A DNA stretch of 56,009 nucleotides, from the NCBI GenBank assembly GCA_947462095.1, contig CANHNQ010000006.1:1-56009 (forward strand), read 5' to 3'. The translations under genes were made by a program, and so were the position numbers. Below are positions 8,131 to 15,969 of this stretch, piece after piece; positions within the stretch are counted from its first letter, which is position 1, and each line of letters starts with the position of its first letter. The DNA is from Gemmatimonadota bacterium. GTDB taxonomy: Bacteria; Gemmatimonadota; Gemmatimonadetes; Gemmatimonadales; Gemmatimonadaceae. The notes under the pieces were generated by a model. That model made no database searches, was not told where the DNA came from, and was given only the letters and a program-made list of their open reading frames with translations.

Positions 8131-9459
8131 ATGAACGAGATGCGGAAGCCGACCGTTGACGAAAGCGGGTCGAGCCCTCACACGGCCCCGGGGGAGAAAC
8201 CCGCCTCCGGACCGTCGCGTAGGGAGCGGCGTCGGCTCGCGCACGCCGGTTCGCGGGCACCATTCCGGTCGCGGTTGTTCGCCATGCTGATCCTGTTCGC
8301 CCTCGTGCCCACGGTCGCCGTCACGCTGGTCGGGGTCGGCACGGCTAACCGCGCCCTCCCCATGTTGTCGGCCCGATCGGCGTGGGAACGGATCGCCGTC
8401 AGTGGTGAGCAGGCGCTGGCCGCGACCCGGAGCGCGCCGCTGTCCATCGAGCAGCGGGCCGTGCTGGCACGACATGAAGCCGAGTTACGCCAGTCGGTAG
8501 AGTTGGCGCGCCGCTTCGACTTCGTGGCCGCCCGCTCCATGCGTTTGGTGGTGGCCGGGGCGGCACTGGTGGTCCTGCTGGTCGCGGTCGGGGCGTCGCG
8601 GGTAGCCGGGCACTTCAGCCGCCAGCTCAGTCGCCCGCTTGACGAACTGGTCGGATGGACGGGACTGATCCGCACCGGGCGCCCCATTCCGGCGCAGCCG
8701 GAGCGCCGCGGCGCGCCGGAATTCGAAGTCCTGAGAACGGGGATGCGCACCATGGCCCAGGAACTCGACACGGGACGGCGACGGGCGCTCGAGGCGGAGC
8801 GCGCCGAGGCGTTTCGTGAGTCTGCGCGCCGGTTCGCGCACGAGCTCAAGAATCCGCTCACGCCGATCCGCTTCGCCGTCGATCGGCTGCGGCGTTCGGC
8901 CCCGGACGACCTGCGCGACACCGTCGAAGTGCTGGCCGAAGAGGCGGCCCGTCTCGAAACGATGGCCAAGAGCTTCGCGCAGTTCGGCCGACTCCCCGAC
9001 GGCCCCGCCGCCGACATCGACGTCGCGGACCTCGTGACGCGCGTGGCGCGCAGCACGGTCCCGGAGCGTCTGGCCTTGTCACTCGTGGCGGACGCGGCGC
9101 TGCCACTGGTGCACGGCTTCCACGAACCACTGGTCCGCGCCGTCACGAACGTGCTGATGAACGCGGTGGATGCCTGCGGCGCGTCGGGACAGATCGACAT
9201 CGTTCTCCGCCACGCCGCGTCATTTGTCAGCATTACTGTACGAGACAGCGGCTGCGGCATTGCCCCCGATACGCTCGCCCGCATCTTCGACCCCTACGTG
9301 ACCACGAAGCCCGGCGGCACGGGGCTCGGGCTCGCGATCGCCAGACAGACCATGGAAGCCCACCGGGGATCCATCGACGCCGTCAGCACCGTCGGAGTCG
9401 GCACCACGATATCCTTACGCCTGCCGCTGCATGGGCGGGCCGATTTCACGGAGAGCTGA
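8131..9459 (+). CDS. NtrY-like sensor histidine kinase
   Basis: This 442-aa inner-membrane kinase has two membrane segments (about 48-70 and 137-155) that bracket a short external region. A HAMP-like linker follows, then an H-box with phospho-accepting His237 in RFAHELKNPLTPI, an N-box NVLMNAVDAC, and the ATP-lid motifs DSGCGIAP and TTKPGGTGLGLAIA. The H-box wording is typical of the NtrY family. The partner is very likely the sigma-54 response regulator at 9975, two genes on. The external region of about 65 residues is too short for a standard sensor domain. The stop overlaps the next start (TGATG). Confidence 0.9.
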   Translation: MNEMRKPTVDESGSSPHTAPGEKPASGPSRRERRRLAHAGSRAPFRSRLFAMLILFALVPTVAVTLVGVGTANRALPMLSARSAWERIAVSGEQALAATRSAPLSIEQRAVLARHEAELRQSVELARRFDFVAARSMRLVVAGAALVVLLVAVGASRVAGHFSRQLSRPLDELVGWTGLIRTGRPIPAQPERRGAPEFEVLRTGMRTMAQELDTGRRRALEAERAEAFRESARRFAHELKNPLTPIRFAVDRLRRSAPDDLRDTVEVLAEEAARLETMAKSFAQFGRLPDGPAADIDVADLVTRVARSTVPERLALSLVADAALPLVHGFHEPLVRAVTNVLMNAVDACGASGQIDIVLRHAASFVSITVRDSGCGIAPDTLARIFDPYVTTKPGGTGLGLAIARQTMEAHRGSIDAVSTVGVGTTISLRLPLHGRADFTES

Positions 9460-9962
9460 TGACGCGTCAGACGCAGGGACAACCGGACCAGACACTCGTG
9501 CAGCTGCCAAGCGGACAGCTCATCGTCGCCCCCGACGCGCCGTTGCCACCGAACACGATCGTCATCCCCAGCGACGGCAATCGTCCGCCGGTACGTATCA
9601 ACTTCGACGGCGGCACCATCCGTTTCACGCAGGGCGCGAACACAACGACCATTCCGCTCAAGGACGTGGTGCCGCGAGGCGCCGTGCAGATGTCGTACGC
9701 GTTCGCGGCGAGCGTCATCGCGGTCTTCATCGGGTGGCCGATTGCGCGCGCGATTGCCCGCTATATCGACCGACGCGGCCGCGCGGTGCGCGCCGAGCAC
9801 GCGCTCGACGCGCAGCTGCAGCAGCGCTTCGACGCCATGGAGCGCAACATCGACACCGTGGCCGTGGAGATGGAACGACTCAGTGAAGCCCAGCGGTTCA
9901 CCTCGAAGTTGCTGGAACAGCGTCCCGCCGCGGTCGCTGTGCCCGTCGACCCGACCCGATAG
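9459..9962 (+). CDS. Small single-pass membrane protein between kinase and regulator
   Basis: The protein has 167 aa. Residues 1-78 are polar and beta-prone, rich in Pro, Thr and Ile, with no signal peptide. Residues 79-99 form one membrane segment (ASVIAVFIGWPIA), and 105-150 form an Arg/Glu-rich probable coiled coil (ALDAQLQQRFDAMERNID). It overlaps the kinase stop by one base and ends 12 bp before the response-regulator start, so it belongs to the same transcript. I do not recognise a family. Its position suggests an accessory subunit of the signalling pair, which is inference. Confidence 0.8.
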   Translation: MTRQTQGQPDQTLVQLPSGQLIVAPDAPLPPNTIVIPSDGNRPPVRINFDGGTIRFTQGANTTTIPLKDVVPRGAVQMSYAFAASVIAVFIGWPIARAIARYIDRRGRAVRAEHALDAQLQQRFDAMERNIDTVAVEMERLSEAQRFTSKLLEQRPAAVAVPVDPTR

Positions 9963-9974
9963 CCACGCGCTGAG

Positions 9975-11369
9975 ATGCCCAGTGTCCTGATCGTCGACGA
10001 CGAACCGAACATCCGACGCATGGTCGGCGCCCTGCTGAGCGCCGAGGGGTACGACGTGCGCGATGCCGCCGACGGCGCCACCGGGCTTGCCCTCGCCGAG
10101 GCGAACGAGCCGGATGTCGCGCTCGTGGACCTGATGATGCCGGGCAACCTCGACGGGCTGGCGCTGCTGCAGAAGTTGCGCGAGCGCCGACCCGACATGC
10201 CGGTGGTCATGATGAGCGGACGCGCGGCGCTCACCGATGCGGTGCGGGCCACCAAGCTCGGCGCCTTCACCTTTCTCGAGAAGCCGCTCACCCCCGAGGG
10301 CGTGCTGCTGGCCCTCGCCTCAGCCTTTGAACTGCGGCAGGCCCGTCGCGCTGCCGCCGCGCTGCGCGAGGACCTCGGCATCTCGGGCGAAATGGTGGGC
10401 GACTCGCCGGTGATGCACGATGTGCGTGCCCTCATTGCACGCGTGGGGCCCACCGATGCGCGCGTGCTGATCACCGGTGAGTCGGGAACCGGTAAAGAGC
10501 TGGTCGCGGCGGCGCTGCATCTGGCGAGTCCGCGCCGCGATCGCCCGTTCATCCGTGTGAACTGCGCGGCCATTCCGCGGGACCTCGTGGAGAGTGAGAT
10601 GTTCGGCCACGAGCGCGGGGCGTTCACCGGTGCTACCGATCGTCGCCTTGGACGCTTCGAGCTGGCGCACACCGGCACGCTCTTCCTCGATGAAGTCGGT
10701 GATCTGGGGGCCGAAGCGCAGGCCAAGTTGCTGCGCGCCATCGAAGCGCGCGAAATCGAACGGGTGGGTGGCGGCAAGCCGATCAAGATCGACGTGCGCA
10801 TTCTCGCCGCCACCAATAAGGACCTCGCCCGCGCGGTGGCCGACGGCAGCTTCCGTGAAGATCTGTTCTTCCGATTGAACGTGATCCCGATCCAGCTGCC
10901 GCCGCTGCGCGACCGCCCGGGCGATCTGCCGGCGCTGGTGCGGCATTTCTCGGCGCGCCACCGTACGCGCACCGGACGGCCGCTGGTGCAATGGCACGAG
11001 TACGCCCTAGGCGCGCTCAGCAGCTACCGTTGGCCGGGGAACGTGCGTGAACTCGCCAACGTGGTCGAACGTCTGGCGATTCTCCATGCCGGGAGTGTGG
11101 TGGGTCACGCCGAGGTGCTGCAGGTGCTGCCCACGGTTGCCGCCGATCCGTGGCGCGTACCGGCACACGACACGGGAGGACGGGCGACGGATACGTTCCC
11201 TGCGCTTCCCCTCAGCGACGCCATCGATGCGTACGAGCGTCGTCTGATTTCGGCCGCCCTGGCGCAGAGCGATGGCAACGTGGCCGAGGCGGCGCGGCGA
11301 CTGCAGACCGACCGACCCAACCTGTATCGTCGCATGCGCCGTCTTGGTTTGGCGTCAGCCGGCGAGTGA
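9975..11369 (+). CDS. Sigma-54-dependent response regulator, NtrX/NtrC type
   Basis: The protein has 464 aa and three domains. The receiver domain (1-118) has acidic residues Asp8/Asp9, phospho-acceptor Asp52 and Lys103. The AAA+ domain (about 138-370) has Walker A GESGTGKE (168-175), the sigma-54 contact loop GAFTGA (215-220), Walker B TLFLDEVGD and the arginine-rich FREDLFFRLNVI stretch. A Fis-type helix-turn-helix closes the protein (NVAEAARRLQTDRPNLYRRMRRL). It should activate sigma-54 promoters when phosphorylated by the kinase upstream. The intact GAFTGA loop argues for true sigma-54 contact. Confidence 0.93.
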   Translation: MPSVLIVDDEPNIRRMVGALLSAEGYDVRDAADGATGLALAEANEPDVALVDLMMPGNLDGLALLQKLRERRPDMPVVMMSGRAALTDAVRATKLGAFTFLEKPLTPEGVLLALASAFELRQARRAAAALREDLGISGEMVGDSPVMHDVRALIARVGPTDARVLITGESGTGKELVAAALHLASPRRDRPFIRVNCAAIPRDLVESEMFGHERGAFTGATDRRLGRFELAHTGTLFLDEVGDLGAEAQAKLLRAIEAREIERVGGGKPIKIDVRILAATNKDLARAVADGSFREDLFFRLNVIPIQLPPLRDRPGDLPALVRHFSARHRTRTGRPLVQWHEYALGALSSYRWPGNVRELANVVERLAILHAGSVVGHAEVLQVLPTVAADPWRVPAHDTGGRATDTFPALPLSDAIDAYERRLISAALAQSDGNVAEAARRLQTDRPNLYRRMRRLGLASAGE

Positions 11370-11468
11370 CCCCCCTTCCCGTTCAAACCCTTCAATGCGC
11401 ACCGCGTGTCTGCCCTTCGATCACGTAGACGTGCCCGTGGGGGCCGTGAACTTCAGCAGGAGCAACCG

Positions 11469-13256
11469 ATGACGGCAGCCATGACCCGACGTGGTCAGGC
11501 GCGGATGGCCTTTGCGGCGATGTGTCTGGCGTTGAGCCTGGTGCCTGCGGTCTCGGCGTCGGCCCAGCGTGAGCGTGGCGCGGATCAGGAACGTGCACGG
11601 CGGCTTGGCGGCGTCCCGCGCGAGGTCGTTCTGGAGGTCACCGCCGTGTGGAACGCCGCCACGACGCGACGCGTGCGCGGCGACTTCGCGCTGGCGCCCA
11701 CCGACACCGTGCGCGGTGACCTGGCGGTGCTGCGTGGCCGGGCGCGCCTGGCGGGCGTCGTGACCGGACAAGTGGTGGTGCTGAATGGCGACGTGGTGCT
11801 GGTCGACGGCGCGCGCATCGAGCGCGCCCTCACGGTGATTGGTGGAACGTTCGAGTCCCCCGAGCGGCCGAGCGTGGGCGGCGAGATCCGGGTGTGGAGT
11901 GCGGCCTATCGCTACCGCGAGGTGAGTGACACGCTCGAGGCGGAACTCGATTTCTTCTCGCGGTGGTCCCGCTGGATGCGCGATGACGCCAACCGCAGCA
12001 CCAGTAGTGCCACGAGCGATCTGCTGCTCACGACCGCCCATACGTACAATCGTGTCGAAGGGCTGCCAATCTATGTGGGGCCGCGATTCCGTGGCCACAG
12101 CGGCGATACCCGCGTACGCGCCGAACTGCTCGGCATCTTCCGTACGGGAGACGCCCTGAACTGGAAGCAGGAGAATCTCGGGTATCGCGGGCTGGTCGAG
12201 GTGCGTCAGGGGCGCCGCGCCGGCGTGGCGCTTGGCGGCCGCGTGTTCGACGAGGTCGATGCCGTCGAGCGGTGGCAGCTCACGGACACCGAAGTGGGAC
12301 TCCACACCTTTCTGTTCACCCGTGACTACCGCGACTACTGGCAGCGTCATGGCGGTGAGGGCTCCGTGAGCCTGTTTGCCGGGCGCGGGTCAGACGTGCG
12401 TGTTTCGTACGGTCGGGAGCGGTGGAGCTCGCGTCGGGCGCTCAACGTCCCGTCGATCGTGAACGAGAATGTGCCGTGGCGGATCAATCCAGCGGCGGAC
12501 CACGGGGTCATGACGCTGTTCACCATCTCGGGCACGTTCGACACGCGGAACAGTCCGACCGACCCGCGCGCCGGCTGGTATCTGCGCGGCGCGTATGAAC
12601 ATGGCAACGGCACGCTCACGCGCGTGCCCGACGTGGTGACGTCGCCGGCGGTGGGCGCCGATGTCGTGTACACGCGCGCACTGCTGGACCTGCGCCGCTA
12701 CAACCGCCTGGGGCCGAATGCGTCGCTGAACATGCGCGCCGTGCTGGGTGGCGGGATCAACGGCGACCCGCTTCCGGCGCAGCGCCGATTCTCCGTGAGT
12801 GGTATCGATGCACTGCCCGGCTTCGACTTCCGCCGGCAGCGGCACAACGCCGACGTGGGGACCTGTGCCGTGGGTGACGAAGCAGCGTACGCCGCACGCG
12901 GGCGTCCGTCGCTGTGCGACCGCATGGCGCTGCTGCAAATCGAGTGGAAGGGGGACTTCCGGATCAATCTGTTCGGTGACGACGAAGACTTCGGCGATCG
13001 TCGCTGGGTCTTCAGCCGCGTGAAAGCCGATGGGGCGTGGGTGGTGTTTGCGAACTCGGGACGCGGGTGGCTGGTTGGCACGCGCGACGCCGCGCAGTTG
13101 CGGTATCCGAACGGATCGATTCCCGACCTCGCGTCGTGGCACACCGATCTGGGCGGCGGCTTCGATTTCGGGACCTTCGGCGTGTACGTCGCGCAGGCCG
13201 TCTCGGAACGCGGCCTGTCACCCAATGTGTACGTGCGGCTCGGTCGCCGTTTCTGA
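11469..13256 (+). CDS. Outer-membrane barrel protein with bactofilin-like N-terminal repeats
   Basis: The protein has 595 aa. The start at 11469 is chosen for AGGAG at 11458-11462, six bases upstream; a further upstream start lacks such a site. A signal peptide spans about 1-32 (cleavage near SASA-Q). Residues 68-126 are short strand repeats of the GDLAVLRGRARLAGVVTGQV kind, as in polymer-forming right-handed beta-helix proteins. The rest is rich in amphipathic strands and ends in YVRLGRRF with a terminal Phe, as outer-membrane barrels do. The C-terminal part resembles the BamA/TamA surface-antigen (D15) barrel, without recognisable POTRA domains. It follows the sigma-54 regulator by 99 bp. 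Assignment to the D15 family is tentative. Confidence 0.7.
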   Translation: MTAAMTRRGQARMAFAAMCLALSLVPAVSASAQRERGADQERARRLGGVPREVVLEVTAVWNAATTRRVRGDFALAPTDTVRGDLAVLRGRARLAGVVTGQVVVLNGDVVLVDGARIERALTVIGGTFESPERPSVGGEIRVWSAAYRYREVSDTLEAELDFFSRWSRWMRDDANRSTSSATSDLLLTTAHTYNRVEGLPIYVGPRFRGHSGDTRVRAELLGIFRTGDALNWKQENLGYRGLVEVRQGRRAGVALGGRVFDEVDAVERWQLTDTEVGLHTFLFTRDYRDYWQRHGGEGSVSLFAGRGSDVRVSYGRERWSSRRALNVPSIVNENVPWRINPAADHGVMTLFTISGTFDTRNSPTDPRAGWYLRGAYEHGNGTLTRVPDVVTSPAVGADVVYTRALLDLRRYNRLGPNASLNMRAVLGGGINGDPLPAQRRFSVSGIDALPGFDFRRQRHNADVGTCAVGDEAAYAARGRPSLCDRMALLQIEWKGDFRINLFGDDEDFGDRRWVFSRVKADGAWVVFANSGRGWLVGTRDAAQLRYPNGSIPDLASWHTDLGGGFDFGTFGVYVAQAVSERGLSPNVYVRLGRRF

Positions 13257-13264
13257 TTCGCGTG

Positions 13265-13963
13265 ATGCATGCCTTGATCCCAACGGCGTTGCCATCCGTG
13301 TCGTCGCTGGTCCGCACGCGGCTCCGCACGCGGCTCCGCACGCTGACCGGCATCCTGCTGCTCCTGCTGGGGGCCGGCAGGATGGCGTGGGCGCAGTCGC
13401 GTCCGGAAATCGACATCCGCGTCGCGCCGACCTCGTATCCGCCGCTGGTGGCAATTCGCGGCGTGCTCTCGGAGAAGCCGTTCGACGAACTGCTGCGCAG
13501 CGGGTTCCCGGCGCGGCTACACGTGCGGGCCGAGGTGTGGACGATCGGCCGCTGGTTTGACGACGTGCTCGGTCGCGTGGAATGGGACGTCGTGGTGCGC
13601 TACGACGCGATTGATCGCACGTACGAAGTGGCACGCTTCGTGGAGGGGCGCCTGACGTCGCTGGGCAGCTACGTGCGCTTCGCCGATGCGCGGGCGGCCA
13701 GCGAACTGCCGTACGCGCCCGCCCTGGCCACCCCGCCCCGCGGACGGAAAAGCTACGTGGCGGTGCAGGCGGAATTGCAGACGCTCGACGTGAGCGATCT
13801 GGATGAACTCGCGCGGTGGCTCCGAGGGGAAGCGTCGCCGGCCGTCCGCGGCGAACGAAACCCCGGCACCGCGCTCACGCGCGGTGTGCGGTCGTTGGCG
13901 AGCCGGCTGCTCGGCGGTGAGGTACGACGGCTCGAGGCGAAGAGTCCCGCCGTTAGGTACTGA
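13265..13963 (+). CDS. Exported DUF4390-like protein
   Basis: The protein has 232 aa with a long N-terminal signal peptide (hydrophobic TLTGILLLLLGAG, cleavage about residue 43). The mature part has the pattern of DUF4390: a strand with a 'GFPARLHVRAEVW' segment, then WDVVVRYDAIDRTYEV, then a C-terminal VQAELQTLDVSDLDELARWL. The start is 9 bp after the barrel-protein stop. In many Proteobacteria DUF4390 genes lie next to NtrY/NtrX genes (from memory), and this window shows the same association. Its role is unknown. Its last 11 bases overlap the convergent HNH gene. Confidence 0.6.
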   Translation: MHALIPTALPSVSSLVRTRLRTRLRTLTGILLLLLGAGRMAWAQSRPEIDIRVAPTSYPPLVAIRGVLSEKPFDELLRSGFPARLHVRAEVWTIGRWFDDVLGRVEWDVVVRYDAIDRTYEVARFVEGRLTSLGSYVRFADARAASELPYAPALATPPRGRKSYVAVQAELQTLDVSDLDELARWLRGEASPAVRGERNPGTALTRGVRSLASRLLGGEVRRLEAKSPAVRY

Positions 13964-14528
13964 CCGCGCCCTCGATCTTCTCGAGCTCGCGCAGCGTGTC
14001 CTCGCCGTAGAAGACCTTGATGTACTGCGCCTGAATCGGCGTGAGACGCCGCACCGCCCAGCTGAGATGCACGAAATGCGGCTCGCACGGGGCGTGCAGC
14101 GGCGTCATGCCGATCTCGTTCGGCATGCGATTGGCTTTCTTGGTATTGCAGCCGCTGCAGGCGGTCACCACGTTCGTCCACTCGTTCGAGCCACCGCGCG
14201 AGATCGGAATGAGGTGATCGCGCGTGAGCGACTCACGGGGCTTGAGCTCCGTGGAGCGTCGCCCGCAGTACTGACACTGGTAGTCGTCGCGGGCAAAGAG
14301 GAACGTGTTCGTGACCTGTCGACGGAATCGCCGCGGCACGTGCACGAAGCGGGTCAGGCGGATCACCGCCGGGCGCGGAAACGTCTTTCGTTCAGAGCGC
14401 ACGGGCATGCCCGTGTCGGCCTCGACGATTTCCGCCTTGCCGTCGATCACCAGCCGTAGCGCCCGCCGAAGCGGTACCATGGTCAGGGGTTCATACGACG
14501 CATTCAGTGCGAGACATCCGGCGATCAC
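13953..14528 (-). CDS. HNH endonuclease family protein
   Basis: The protein has 191 aa and starts with GTG, with GGAGGG upstream. An N-terminal region (ALNASYEPLTMVPLRRALRLV) is typical of the bacterial HNH family usually linked to housekeeping loci. The HNH motif follows: CQYCGRR zinc pair, RDHLIPISRGG with the catalytic His, and NVVTACSGCNTKKANR with the second CxxC. All residues expected for a metal-dependent nuclease are present. It is not next to a mobile element or a restriction system, so a cellular role is likely but undefined. It lies downstream of the PBP and amidohydrolase genes on the same strand. Confidence 0.9.
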   Translation of the reverse strand: MIAGCLALNASYEPLTMVPLRRALRLVIDGKAEIVEADTGMPVRSERKTFPRPAVIRLTRFVHVPRRFRRQVTNTFLFARDDYQCQYCGRRSTELKPRESLTRDHLIPISRGGSNEWTNVVTACSGCNTKKANRMPNEIGMTPLHAPCEPHFVHLSWAVRRLTPIQAQYIKVFYGEDTLRELEKIEGAVST

Positions 14529-14583
14529 GCCCTACCCTCCACTCTACAGTGTTAAGGTCGATGGGTCCGCTACCTGAAGCTTA

Positions 14584-15951
14584 TCAGGTCGTGGAAGCCC
14601 GTCGCCACTGCTGGAGGCGGTCCCGCCAGGCCCCGACGCGTAACGGTAGAGTCTCGTCGTGCTGGATCAGTGCGCCGCTCGCGACCAGCTCGCGCCCCGC
14701 CACGGTCACCAGCGTGGCCTCTACCTTCCCGGCCAGCGCGTGCACCAACGCGACCGCCGGATCGAAGAGTGGCTGCGCATCGTCGTGATCCAATGGGAAG
14801 GCGGCCAAATCGGCGGCCTTGCCCACCTCCAGCGTCCCGATGCGCGATCCCAGCCCGAGGGCGTCCGCCCCACCCCGCGTGGCCAGCGCCAGCGCTGCGT
14901 GCGCCGACAGGGCATCGGGGGTGCCCGCCCGCAACGAGTGGAACAGCGTGGCCTGACGGGCCTCGCCTAGCAGATCCATGCGATCGTTGCTGGCCACGGA
15001 ATCGGTGCCGAGGCCGGTACGAATGCCATGCGCCAACATGCGGTCCAGTGGCGCGATGCCGTGACCGAGCTTCGCGTTCGAAATCGGACAGTGCACGATG
15101 CTCGCGCCGGCGTCGGCAATGCGGGCCATATCGCGGTCATCGGCCTGGATCACATGAATCAGCAGCGGCTGCGCCGCCAGTACGCCGGTGGCGTCGAGCA
15201 GCGCAATCGGCGACTCGGCCTGCGGTGCGACCGCGATCTCACGGGCCCGCAGCCGGTCGGCGAACGGCCCTGCGCCATCGCGCACGAACAGCATCTCGGC
15301 GGGACTCTCCGCCACGTGCACCGCCATCGGCAGCGACTCGCGGCGCGACAACGCCGCCGTAGCCGCGAAGAGATCGCGTGACACCGTGTACGGCGCGTGC
15401 GGCGACACCCCCACGCGCACGAGTGAGGTGTCCTGCCGGCGGGCCTCGAGCACGCGGGCCGAGAGCTGCGCGATGGCCCCGTCGCACTGCGCGGGATCGG
15501 GGCCGAACACTTCCAGATATCCCACGCCGCGCACGCCGTACTCGCGCATCGCGACGAGCGGCGCTCCCGAATCGGTGGTGTCGGCCAGACAGGTGATCCC
15601 GTTGCGCAGCGCTTCGCGGATGCCGGCCCGGGACGCATCGAGCAGCACGCTCTCGGTCATGAGATCACGGCGTACCGTGGTGAGCGTGCCCAGCCAGTCG
15701 CGGAAGTCGAGCCCCTCGAGGAACCCGCGCAGCAGCGTGAGTTCGAGATGCGAATGCGCGTTCACGAGCCCCGGCATGAGCGCGGCATTGCCCAGCGCCA
15801 CCGTGCGCACCGTGCCCGGCGCGATGGCCACGGCACGTGCCGCGCCGACAAACTCGATGCGCCCCGCCTGCACCAGGACCGCGCCATCGCGGATCGGTGC
15901 CGACGCGATCGGCAGCACCCAATCCGCGGTGTACAGCGTGCGTTCGGTCAC
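14584..15951 (-). CDS. Amidohydrolase, MtaD/TRZ-ATZ nucleoside-deaminase-like
   Basis: This 455-aa metal-dependent hydrolase should deaminate an adenine-type or related substrate. Seen: NAHSHLEL metal site, SPHAPYTVS, HVAES, a further metal His in LIHVIQAD, and GLGTDSVASNDRMDLL with the catalytic Asp. The N-terminal ADWVLPIASAPIRDG segment resembles the adenosine / aminodeoxyfutalosine deaminase branch. If the organism uses the futalosine menaquinone route, aminodeoxyfutalosine deaminase is one candidate; S-adenosylhomocysteine deaminase is another. It starts with GTG 18 bp after the PBP stop. The exact substrate is not decided by the sequence. Confidence 0.82.
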   Translation of the reverse strand: MTERTLYTADWVLPIASAPIRDGAVLVQAGRIEFVGAARAVAIAPGTVRTVALGNAALMPGLVNAHSHLELTLLRGFLEGLDFRDWLGTLTTVRRDLMTESVLLDASRAGIREALRNGITCLADTTDSGAPLVAMREYGVRGVGYLEVFGPDPAQCDGAIAQLSARVLEARRQDTSLVRVGVSPHAPYTVSRDLFAATAALSRRESLPMAVHVAESPAEMLFVRDGAGPFADRLRAREIAVAPQAESPIALLDATGVLAAQPLLIHVIQADDRDMARIADAGASIVHCPISNAKLGHGIAPLDRMLAHGIRTGLGTDSVASNDRMDLLGEARQATLFHSLRAGTPDALSAHAALALATRGGADALGLGSRIGTLEVGKAADLAAFPLDHDDAQPLFDPAVALVHALAGKVEATLVTVAGRELVASGALIQHDETLPLRVGAWRDRLQQWRRASTT

Positions 15952-15969
15952 AGGGCCATCACGATGGGC

